Shown here: positions 1-6,937 of the stretch, in pieces
Position numbering within the stretch: the stretch's first letter is position 1
Layout: each line of letters begins with the position of its first letter
Origin: UBA5287 sp041672395
Lineage (GTDB): Bacteria > Bacteroidota > Bacteroidia > Bacteroidales > Dysgonomonadaceae
NCBI GenBank assembly: GCA_041672395.1
Contig: JBAYZS010000023.1
Span: 1 to 31,330 of the forward strand
Reading direction: 5' to 3'
DNA: 31,330 nucleotides
The notes under the pieces: model-generated
The model's database searches: none
What the model saw: only the letters and a program-made list of their open reading frames with translations
What the model was told of the DNA's origin: nothing
Made by a program: the position numbers and the translations under genes

Positions 1-69
1 TATTCTGATAACCAGTTTTTAGATGAATTGCAAAACAACTCGGGCGCAAATATAATCACTTTGTTTTAA
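1..69 (+). CDS. C-terminal tail of an unidentified protein (partial)
   Basis: Frame 1 is open from the left edge and stops at TAA 67-69, giving 22 residues that end in ANIITLF. Everything after the stop up to the minus-strand terminator at 218-263 looks non-coding, which fits the 3' end of a plus-strand gene converging on the oxidoreductase operon. The fragment is too short to name, and an open frame of this length could arise by chance. Confidence 0.35.
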   Translation, partial: YSDNQFLDELQNNSGANIITLF

Positions 70-217
70 TTACAAAACTTTTACAAGATATTTGTTACTT
101 TTTTCTTTGTATATAATCATTTTGATCTTATTTTAAGATTTTAAATATCAAATGAACATTAAACAAATGGCCATATTATCCCCAATCAATTGAAACAACC
201 ATTCCTAAACAAACATT

Positions 218-263
218 AAAAAAAGCCGAGTCGTAAAAATTAAAGTTATTTTTACGACTCGGC
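218..263 (-). terminator. Rho-independent terminator of the oxidoreductase/isomerase unit
   Basis: A perfect 16-bp inverted repeat (arms 225-240 and 248-263, GCCGAGTCGTAAAAAT and its complement) encloses a 7-nt loop. Seven A at 218-224 read as TTTTTTT after the stem on the minus strand. It lies 19 nt past the stop of the oxidoreductase gene. There is no T-run on the plus side, so it acts on minus-strand transcripts only. Confidence 0.9.
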
Positions 264-282
264 TATGGAAAGAGGATTCCCG

Positions 283-1641
283 TTAATATTTGAACACTTT
301 TCCTCCTGCAATTACCTGTTTCCGTTTTTCATCAAATATGGCACGTTGTCCTGTTCGAAGCGCCGCTGTTACCATGATATCCGCAATTGAATGGCTATAG
401 CCGGCCTCTACCGGAGCATTGGTTTTTACGTTGTTATCTCTGACGCACTCCATCCAATTTTTCATGTGAGCATTCGTTAACGGATCCGATCCAGTGTTGG
501 AGCCCGTTTCAACTTTTAGTTGAGGCAGTTCGTAAGAATCCAGCAAGAAAGGTTTCATATCCATTGCCTTTGCATAATTTTCGGTAAGTCCACCATCGTT
601 GCTTACTTTATTTGTATCCAGATCCAGTTTACCACCATTGGAGAAATACCATTCTTTTGTACCACCCGAAGCATTGTTCTGTCGCGACGAATAAATAACC
701 TGGAATCCATTTCCCGGTTGTTTTTCCGCGCTGTCACCGTAATCAAATACAGCCGTGATAGTATCATAATTAGTCCTTCCATCGTTCCACAAATAAATAC
801 CCCCATTTGCAACAACCGACCGTGGATATTTCAATCCTGAAAACCAGTGTACTGTATCGATCTGATGCGCCATCCATTGACCCGGGATACCCGAAGAGTA
901 CGGCCAGAATAGACGATATTCGAGGTATTTTCGCGGATCCCACTTTTCATAAGGCCTATTCATTAGAAATCTTTTCCAATCCGTATCTTTTTCACGTATC
1001 TCTTTTGTAAGCTGCGGTAAACGCCACCGTCCCGGTTGATTTACGTTCCATGTCATTTCAACAGCAATGATTTTTCCGAATTTTCCCGACTTAATATAAT
1101 CATTAGCCGCTTGATAATTAGTTCCACTTCTTCGTTGCGATCCAACCTGAATCACTTTATTAGTTTCTCTTGCAGCCTTTAATGTAAAATTGGCATCATC
1201 CATTGTTTCGGCAAACGGTTTTTCGACATACACGTCGCAACCAGCCCTAAGCGCTTCGGCCGTTAACAGTGCATGTTGAAAATCTGCCGTGCTAATGATC
1301 ACCGCATCCGGTTTCTGTTTCCAAAGTTCCTCCGTATTTCTTGCTGTATTTATTGATCCACCCGTTTGCTCTTTGAACCAAGCCTGACCTTCGTCTCTTC
1401 GTCGGCTCCATATATCGCAAACAGTGTACAACTCGAAGTTCATCTCTTTGGAATACTTTAAAAAAGATTTCCCCAACGAATCTCTGAAACGATTTGAAAA
1501 TCCCAGCACCCCTACTCTTACCCTGTTGTTTGCCCCGATGATGCTTCCATAGCTTTTTGCCGACATGTTCATTGTACTTGCTAATGCCACTCCAGCCACA
1601 CCGAGTGCTGATTTTTTAATAAAATTTCGTCTTGTTTCCAT
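283..1641 (-). CDS. Gfo/Idh/MocA family oxidoreductase, Tat-exported
   Basis: A 452-aa NAD(P)-dependent oxidoreductase of the Gfo/Idh/MocA family, which oxidises or reduces sugar and cyclitol carbons. The N-terminus (METRRNFIKK followed by a small-residue hydrophobic stretch to about residue 28) is a twin-arginine signal, so the protein should be exported folded. A Rossmann strand begins at about residue 41 (VRVGVLGFSNR). The conserved EKPF motif that positions the catalytic lysine is at 140-143. The segment GQWMAHQIDTVHW holds the family's conserved Asp/His region in the C-terminal alpha/beta domain. It starts 3 nt after the stop of the upstream isomerase-like gene, so the two are surely co-transcribed, and a strong terminator follows. 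The substrate is not evident. Family call firm, specificity unknown. Confidence 0.93.
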   Translation of the reverse strand: METRRNFIKKSALGVAGVALASTMNMSAKSYGSIIGANNRVRVGVLGFSNRFRDSLGKSFLKYSKEMNFELYTVCDIWSRRRDEGQAWFKEQTGGSINTARNTEELWKQKPDAVIISTADFQHALLTAEALRAGCDVYVEKPFAETMDDANFTLKAARETNKVIQVGSQRRSGTNYQAANDYIKSGKFGKIIAVEMTWNVNQPGRWRLPQLTKEIREKDTDWKRFLMNRPYEKWDPRKYLEYRLFWPYSSGIPGQWMAHQIDTVHWFSGLKYPRSVVANGGIYLWNDGRTNYDTITAVFDYGDSAEKQPGNGFQVIYSSRQNNASGGTKEWYFSNGGKLDLDTNKVSNDGGLTENYAKAMDMKPFLLDSYELPQLKVETGSNTGSDPLTNAHMKNWMECVRDNNVKTNAPVEAGYSHSIADIMVTAALRTGQRAIFDEKRKQVIAGGKVFKY

Positions 1642-1644
1642 GTT

Positions 1645-2508
1645 CTATTTTGTTATTTGATTATTAATGAATTTTATAGCGATTGGGGCTTGAGAATTAA
1701 AATCTATCCACTGAGCTTCGATAGAGATTTTGCCAGAGTAGTTAATTTTTTTCAACGCCTCAACGTAGGGTCGAAAATCTTCGTTATAAGTACCCGGCAC
1801 CGATCGTTTCTCTTTTTCCGCAAAATGAATATGTTTTATTAAACCACCATATTTTATGATATTGTTTGGACTTTCATTATCCATTTTCATATGATAAAAA
1901 TCCGCCAATAACCGGAAATTAGGATGATTTACCTCTTTTACAATCTCACCACCTTCAGCGACAGAATTAATGAAGTTACATTCTTGAGAGTTTAAAGGTT
2001 CCAACACAACCGTAACGTTATATCTTTTAGCTATCGGAGCCATTTTTTTACACAGATCAACAAACTGTTGGCGTGCAATGTCACGTGAGAAATCTTCAGG
2101 GATTGAGCGCGACCCACCGCTGCCGAAAACAATCATTTCCACCCCAGCTTTTTTTGCTCGTCGAAAAACGATTTTCATATAATCCAATATTTGTAATTGC
2201 GCAACATTGGGTCCAACACATTTTGATTTTGCGGGTATGAACCCGTTGCATACGACTACACGAAGAGGATAATTAGCCGTTTTCTCTAATATTTTCTCGA
2301 ATTCCTCATCACTTTTGGTAGGTACCAGAAAATTGCTAACACCTTCTTCCACATAAGAATAACCAGCATCTCTCATTATTTCTCCATTGGTAAAAGACGT
2401 GCAAATTCCAATTTCTGTTATTTTGACACCCTTTTTTAAAGTGCAACACGAAGAAAAAATCACGATTAAAAATAAACATGTGACAAAAGGAAACAACAAT
2501 TTGTTCAT
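1645..2508 (-). CDS. Lipoprotein TIM-barrel protein, sugar phosphate isomerase/epimerase family
   Basis: A 287-aa protein of the AP-endonuclease-2-like TIM-barrel superfamily (xylose isomerase, epimerases and related lyases). An N-terminal hydrophobic segment ends in FSSC with lipid Cys21, so it is a predicted lipoprotein outside the cytoplasm. The usual metal ligands are visible: E170 (VVLEPLN), D203 with H206 (LADFYHM), H228 (HIHFAE) and E264 (ISIEAQW). It is the first gene of a pair with the Tat-exported Gfo/Idh/MocA oxidoreductase, separated by 3 nt. The export of both proteins argues that they act on sugars in the periplasm or at the surface rather than on sugar phosphates in the cytoplasm. 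The reaction (epimerisation, isomerisation or lyase) cannot be decided from sequence. Confidence 0.88.
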   Translation of the reverse strand: MNKLLFPFVTCLFLIVIFSSCCTLKKGVKITEIGICTSFTNGEIMRDAGYSYVEEGVSNFLVPTKSDEEFEKILEKTANYPLRVVVCNGFIPAKSKCVGPNVAQLQILDYMKIVFRRAKKAGVEMIVFGSGGSRSIPEDFSRDIARQQFVDLCKKMAPIAKRYNVTVVLEPLNSQECNFINSVAEGGEIVKEVNHPNFRLLADFYHMKMDNESPNNIIKYGGLIKHIHFAEKEKRSVPGTYNEDFRPYVEALKKINYSGKISIEAQWIDFNSQAPIAIKFINNQITK

Positions 2509-2762
2509 TATGATATCTGTTTTGTTAATAGGTTTCGACAGTTTTGATTTTCAATGTATTATTTAATTATCCGCAAATGATCGATTGTAAAAATAGAACA
2601 TATTGCAAACAAAACAAAATAAATTAGTCGTTTAAAACATATTATTTCAATGATTGTTTCAATTTAATAATTCATAGATTGATTGAAAAAGATTATATCC
2701 GACTCACGTTTGTAAGCCATACGAAATAGTTAGAATTTAATTCACATGAATGGAGAAACAAA
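2509..2762. other. Intergenic region between divergent genes
   Basis: This 254-bp AT-rich spacer must hold the promoters of the minus-strand isomerase/oxidoreductase pair and the plus-strand methyltransferase-like gene. No clean TAnnTTTG element was found on either strand. A purine-rich GGAG sits about 8 nt before the ATG at 2763, a Shine-Dalgarno-like feature that is uncommon among the neighbouring genes. No RNA gene or long repeat was seen. Confidence 0.6.
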
Positions 2763-3290
2763 ATGAATAAAGATCAAAAAATGATATTAGGGTATATTGT
2801 AGGAGGATTATTAGTTTTAGTCTTATTACCTACAATTATTTTTAAAATCACCACTTTATTTGATCAATTATATAGATTAGAAATCATTCATAATTCAACA
2901 ATTAGATGGTTTTTAATAATTATATTATTTACTGTAGGATCTATTTATGGAATTTGGTCGATAATTGTTCAAAACAGAATTGGGAAAGGCGGTCCTGTAG
3001 ATATAGGGAATATTGAGATAAGTCCCAAAACAGAGAATCTCGTTGTATCAGGTCCGTATAAAAACACACGAAACCCAATGCTTTTCGGGACCTTTCTAAT
3101 GTATCTTGCTTTTTCGCTATTTATTAATTCCCTAACCTCAGTCGTATTAGTCGGTTTATTATTTGTTTTTATGTTGACTATAGTATTAAAAATGGAAGAA
3201 AAGAGATTATTAAAAGATTTTGGAGATCAGTATGTAGAATATCGAAAAAAAGTGTCACCATTTATTCCATGGTTTCAAAGAAAAAAATGA
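2763..3290 (+). CDS. Isoprenylcysteine carboxyl methyltransferase/PEMT-like integral membrane protein
   Basis: A 175-aa membrane protein with about four hydrophobic segments (near residues 8-28, 48-69, 107-121 and 125-143). The C-terminal half has the signature of the ICMT/phospholipid methyltransferase superfamily: SGPYKNTRNPM at 96-106 (pattern GPY-x3-R-x-P) and EEKRLLKDFGDQYVEY at 145-160, which form the SAM-binding end of the fold. Members methylate small or lipidic substrates at the membrane; the bacterial substrates are mostly unknown. It stands alone on the plus strand between two minus-strand units. By eye it is much more AT-rich than its flanks, particularly in 2763-2960, which suggests a separate origin. 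Fold assignment good, substrate unknown. Confidence 0.85.
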   Translation: MNKDQKMILGYIVGGLLVLVLLPTIIFKITTLFDQLYRLEIIHNSTIRWFLIIILFTVGSIYGIWSIIVQNRIGKGGPVDIGNIEISPKTENLVVSGPYKNTRNPMLFGTFLMYLAFSLFINSLTSVVLVGLLFVFMLTIVLKMEEKRLLKDFGDQYVEYRKKVSPFIPWFQRKK

Positions 3291-3294
3291 GCGA

Positions 3295-3315
3295 GTAAAT
3301 TTCAATGAAATTTAC
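3295..3315. terminator. Weak hairpin between convergent genes
   Basis: A 9-bp perfect inverted repeat (GTAAATTTC / GAAATTTAC) with a 3-nt loop lies between the convergent stops at 3290 and 3365. The stem is AT-rich. The plus side has only a delayed T-rich stretch, and on the minus strand a T-run begins about 8 nt beyond the stem. It is the only candidate for ending the glycoside hydrolase transcript and may be weakly bidirectional. Confidence 0.35.
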
Positions 3316-3364
3316 CCACCCATTCATTATTTTTCTGACACAATGTAAGTATCAAATAAAGTGT

Positions 3365-6300
3365 TTATTTCTTCCCAATCAAGTACAACAACCATCCTTT
3401 GCGTGGTTCCACCCTTATCACATCGGCGGGTTTTATTGAAATAGAAGATTGGAAATCGACTATTTCCGGTGCAAACAACCGTGCATTTTGAGGATTAATC
3501 CCTAAACCATTCCAATCAATTTTCAATGAAATTTCCTGCATCTCATCCGAATAATTTCCAATTGAAATAAGTACTGAATCCCCTTTTACATACGAAGTAA
3601 TCCGTACATCAGGATTATCAGAAGTTATTGGGGAATTCTCTTCCCAGAAACCAATCATTTTTGAATTAGCGATACAAAATTCATCCCATACTTTCCATAT
3701 TGGTCTTGGATCAATCATTACCCCTTCGGTCAGCCATGGAGGTCTTACCGTCATACCGTATTGCATTCCCAGCCAGCGATTACCGCCACCATGTAACATA
3801 TCGCCCATTAATCCGAAAGGAATTCCTGATACTTCGACCAGCCAGTTTTCAGGAGACATTTGGTTATATCTGAAACTTTCTCCAAACCACAGTTTATCTA
3901 TGTACGGAAAAAACTCAGTATATTGAGTCGCCGGTCCCCTCGAAAAACCAGTGTTAGAATGTAAATCGATGATACAACCCTCTTTCACTCCGTCCATAGC
4001 TCTACGCATTCGTTTCAGAATACGTCGGTCGTATGCCACATCATCCAGATAAATTCCATCAATATCTACATTTTTAACCAACCAAGCAAGTCCCTCAATA
4101 TAATAATTATACCAGCGAGAATCGTTAGTAGCAGTAAGCACAGACGCATCCGCTGTAATCCCTATCTCTTCTGGATTTTCGAAATGGTGATACCATTGAG
4201 GAGTATAATCTGTTACGAAATGTTCCCTTAGCCAAGGATACCCTCCTAACGTTCTAAAGCTGCCACTATCGCCCTTTTTCAATATTTCATCACCCAAACT
4301 TCTAAGCGCCCATATTTCAGTTACCCCATTAGTAAGTTCCCTGATTGTGTAATATATTTTCACTTTACAATCTTTTTCATGCCATTCAGAAACGAATTGT
4401 TTCATCTTATCAACAGTAAGGAATGGATAATTTATAACAGGATTAAGATCATTAGCATGATGCACATTGATAATTTTAACCCCCGCGTTCATATCATTTT
4501 CCGTAGGAACCGGTTTTCCACCATTATGATAGTATCTATCTGTAAATTGGCTATACTGGTTCAATTGTTTTACCGGAGTAATGATTGTTGAAAATTCAAA
4601 AGACAAAGATTTTCCCTCATCCAAAAGACGTTCCCCACTGTACACAGTCATACTAGTTCCATCTTCTTGTTGTTCAAGTGTGAATCCGCCTTTTCCTTCG
4701 TTGTACCAAGCGTCGGGATACTCAGGTCGATATAAATTTAGCAGTGGCCCAGAATAAGAAGTCCCTCTTAATTCACAATGTAATCCACCATCTGAATTCC
4801 CCATCCAGAAACTGTCAAAAGGCCAAAGCATACTATTTTTCTCATCCCATTTACCCTCAAACCTATTCGGCATTTTTTGTCCCGGTAAGCCAACACCCAT
4901 AAAATAGCGAGCCGTTTGACTGTTCATGGAAATTTCTAGACGAATATCTTTTATTTCAATCTCCTTTTTGGGAATGAGACGATATTGAAAGTTACTCCAA
5001 CCATCAAACTCCGATAAAGTAGTACATTCAATTGTAATATCTTGATCTTCCCCTTTTAGCGTTATTTTAATTGAACCTTCATTCTGCTTTTTATCAACAA
5101 TTTTTAGCGGAATATTTTTAATACCATCTTTTGTTTCAATAACAAATTTAATCGGGCTGCTTAGAATTGTTTTATTCGAAGCTGTGATTTGTTTTGGCAA
5201 TCCGGTAGTGGGATCAATCAACATGTTTCTCCCTAAAAATGATATTTTATTTTCGACAAATGATATTGGAATGTAAGGGGCAATAGGTTTATCATCAATT
5301 CCAAGAGTTGAGTTCAACCAACGCAATCTACTGTGTCGCCATGGTTCACTATCGCCACGATCCGCAAGCGATACCCCCGACACATTTATTATTATCGATA
5401 TTGTCTGTTTATTACCATGAAGGTCTGAAACCTCAACCGCGCCCCTATACTCACCTTTCTGTTGATCTGCCGGAATATCAATTCCAAACCAAAGAGGTTG
5501 AATTTCACCTTTCTCTACATCTATTTTTTTGTTAAAGGGTTTTCCATATGGGTCAATTCCTTCAGTATTAAAGCAAGTTATATTTTGTCGTGGAATAGAT
5601 TTTCCTTTACCCTTTAAGTCAGAAAAGGTATATTTTATCACTTCAAGAGTCTCATTAGGTGCCCAAACACCAATTTGGAAAACATAATACTCATTTGGTT
5701 GTGCATTACCAATAAAAGAAGCTCCCTGCTTTACATTGAGCCATTTTACAGGTAATTTATCTTGCATTCTAATAGGAAATTTACGATCTTCCGGGAACAA
5801 TAACATATTGTTGTTGAACTTTTTACAATAGTTAGTTTCTTCTTGAGATGTTGCCGCAATCTCCATTGGATAAAAAGAGTCGAAATCCGTTCTAGACTGT
5901 ACTTCAACAATTTTAGCATTCGGTATTTGTTTTAGGTGTTCAATTGATTTTATCCAATTCTGATCAGGTTCATTTTCTTTAGGATAGTAACCTTTGTTAT
6001 AAAATCCATCACCCGTTTGTACTTCATACGGAAGATAATAGAGATAATACCTTCCTTTTTTAAGGACAGGTCCAAATCGAATATCACAAATCTCATTGTT
6101 AACGTTTAAGCGTTGTATGTTTTTTACCGTATCACCCGTTTCAGCATTTACAAGAAGCAATAATCGATCAGCAACATCCACATCATGACGACGCCATTTA
6201 AAGTCTAAAGAAACGACTTCAGACGATTTTTCAATATTAATGATTGCCCGATGATTGCCAAAATTCTCAGGCCAAGGGTGTTCTGCCGTTGAATATTTAT

Positions 6301-6373
6301 AGTTTGGTTGAGCATTTGCAAATGAGAACAATAGTGTTAAAGTCAAAGAAAAGAAAACAGAAAAGAGTTTCAT
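3365..6373 (-). CDS. Large secreted putative glycoside hydrolase (TIM-barrel, GH123/DUF6067-like)
   Basis: A 1002-aa protein with a Sec signal (residues 1-21, ending SFANA). Residues about 25-450 look like beta-sandwich modules (WRRHDVDVADRLLLL; later PLWFGIDIPADQQKGEYRGAVEV). Residues about 630-930 look like a (beta/alpha)8 barrel with IDGIYLDDVAYDR, in which D772, D777 and D778 are candidate catalytic acids, followed by IDLHSNTG and KLWFGESF. The tail resembles a C-terminal beta domain. The layout resembles large Bacteroidota hydrolases related to GH123, but the exact family is uncertain. Position places it as the enzyme of the PUL, acting on the glycan taken up by the upstream SusC/SusD. 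A terminator lies 8 nt before its ATG, so it probably depends on read-through. Hydrolase call moderately sure, substrate unknown. Confidence 0.75.
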   Translation of the reverse strand: MKLFSVFFSLTLTLLFSFANAQPNYKYSTAEHPWPENFGNHRAIINIEKSSEVVSLDFKWRRHDVDVADRLLLLVNAETGDTVKNIQRLNVNNEICDIRFGPVLKKGRYYLYYLPYEVQTGDGFYNKGYYPKENEPDQNWIKSIEHLKQIPNAKIVEVQSRTDFDSFYPMEIAATSQEETNYCKKFNNNMLLFPEDRKFPIRMQDKLPVKWLNVKQGASFIGNAQPNEYYVFQIGVWAPNETLEVIKYTFSDLKGKGKSIPRQNITCFNTEGIDPYGKPFNKKIDVEKGEIQPLWFGIDIPADQQKGEYRGAVEVSDLHGNKQTISIIINVSGVSLADRGDSEPWRHSRLRWLNSTLGIDDKPIAPYIPISFVENKISFLGRNMLIDPTTGLPKQITASNKTILSSPIKFVIETKDGIKNIPLKIVDKKQNEGSIKITLKGEDQDITIECTTLSEFDGWSNFQYRLIPKKEIEIKDIRLEISMNSQTARYFMGVGLPGQKMPNRFEGKWDEKNSMLWPFDSFWMGNSDGGLHCELRGTSYSGPLLNLYRPEYPDAWYNEGKGGFTLEQQEDGTSMTVYSGERLLDEGKSLSFEFSTIITPVKQLNQYSQFTDRYYHNGGKPVPTENDMNAGVKIINVHHANDLNPVINYPFLTVDKMKQFVSEWHEKDCKVKIYYTIRELTNGVTEIWALRSLGDEILKKGDSGSFRTLGGYPWLREHFVTDYTPQWYHHFENPEEIGITADASVLTATNDSRWYNYYIEGLAWLVKNVDIDGIYLDDVAYDRRILKRMRRAMDGVKEGCIIDLHSNTGFSRGPATQYTEFFPYIDKLWFGESFRYNQMSPENWLVEVSGIPFGLMGDMLHGGGNRWLGMQYGMTVRPPWLTEGVMIDPRPIWKVWDEFCIANSKMIGFWEENSPITSDNPDVRITSYVKGDSVLISIGNYSDEMQEISLKIDWNGLGINPQNARLFAPEIVDFQSSISIKPADVIRVEPRKGWLLYLIGKK

Positions 6374-6381
6374 ACTTAATT

Positions 6382-6418
6382 AAAAAAATACAGCCGTTTC
6401 GGTTGCCGAAACGGCTGT
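6382..6418 (-). terminator. Intergenic terminator between the PUL lipoprotein and the glycoside hydrolase
   Basis: A perfect 13-bp GC-rich stem (arms 6390-6402 ACAGCCGTTTCGG and 6406-6418) with a 3-nt loop is followed on the minus strand by A then seven T (6388 down to 6382). It lies 22 nt past the lipoprotein stop at 6441 and only 8 nt before the hydrolase start codon (6373-6371). It would end most susCD transcripts and let a fraction continue into the hydrolase gene. Confidence 0.88.
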
Positions 6419-6440
6419 TATGTTAAAAAAATGCTTTTGA

Positions 6441-6920
6441 TTATTTATTAAATTCAGTTATCTGAATGGTCCATTCAGCTTCATCTCCATTAGCCGCCAC
6501 CACAACATATCTATTTGGTTTTGACCAATCGCCGTTTGTTCCCAATTTTGGTGCATCTTCCACAGGAAATATACGCGCAGCTGTAGGCAAAGAAACAACC
6601 ACTCCCACATTATTAATGCTAAGACTTGATCTTGCAGATTCCGGGATTGAATTTAACTTAGATGTAGAAGGCGTCACTTTTATTGTAACTGTTCTGTTGT
6701 CTTTGTCAATCGTTTTTACTATGCCATCTAACTCTACTTTTTTGACAACTTCTCTTGTAGAAGTTTCACCCTCTGTAGTTACATATCGATACCATATTCC
6801 TACCACATCACTTATGTGATTTTCTGAATATCCATCAATAACTTCAGTATTCGACGTCAAGCAGGAAGAGAATGTGAAAATAATAAAGCTTGACAATATT
6901 AGTAATAGTATTTTTTTCAT
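6441..6920 (-). CDS. Small PUL surface lipoprotein, probable glycan-binding accessory
   Basis: A 159-aa lipoprotein: MKKILLLILSSFIIFTFSSC with lipid Cys20. The start at 6920 is chosen over an in-frame ATG at 6947 because it begins the signal peptide directly and avoids overlapping the SusD stop at 6938; 17 nt separate the two genes. The rest is predicted beta-rich. Its C-terminus (YVVVAANGDEAEWTIQITEF) resembles the terminal strand of Ig-like modules in PUL lipoproteins. No catalytic motif is visible. The position directly after susD is the usual place for SusE/SusF-like surface glycan-binding proteins, which supports a binding role by context only. Confidence 0.8.
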   Translation of the reverse strand: MKKILLLILSSFIIFTFSSCLTSNTEVIDGYSENHISDVVGIWYRYVTTEGETSTREVVKKVELDGIVKTIDKDNRTVTIKVTPSTSKLNSIPESARSSLSINNVGVVVSLPTAARIFPVEDAPKLGTNGDWSKPNRYVVVAANGDEAEWTIQITEFNK

Positions 6921-6937
6921 ATTTTGTCGTTTTATAA

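Noticed and set aside
125..139. Short hairpin ATCTTA-TTT-TAAGAT followed by TTTAAAT, as a terminator for the left-edge gene
   Set aside because: Only six AT-rich pairs and a poor T-run; not distinguishable from background in this AT-rich spacer.
520..1010. Plus-strand open frames of 67-106 codons inside the oxidoreductase gene
   Set aside because: They are antisense to a well-supported coding sequence, have no signal or domain-like content and overlap each other.
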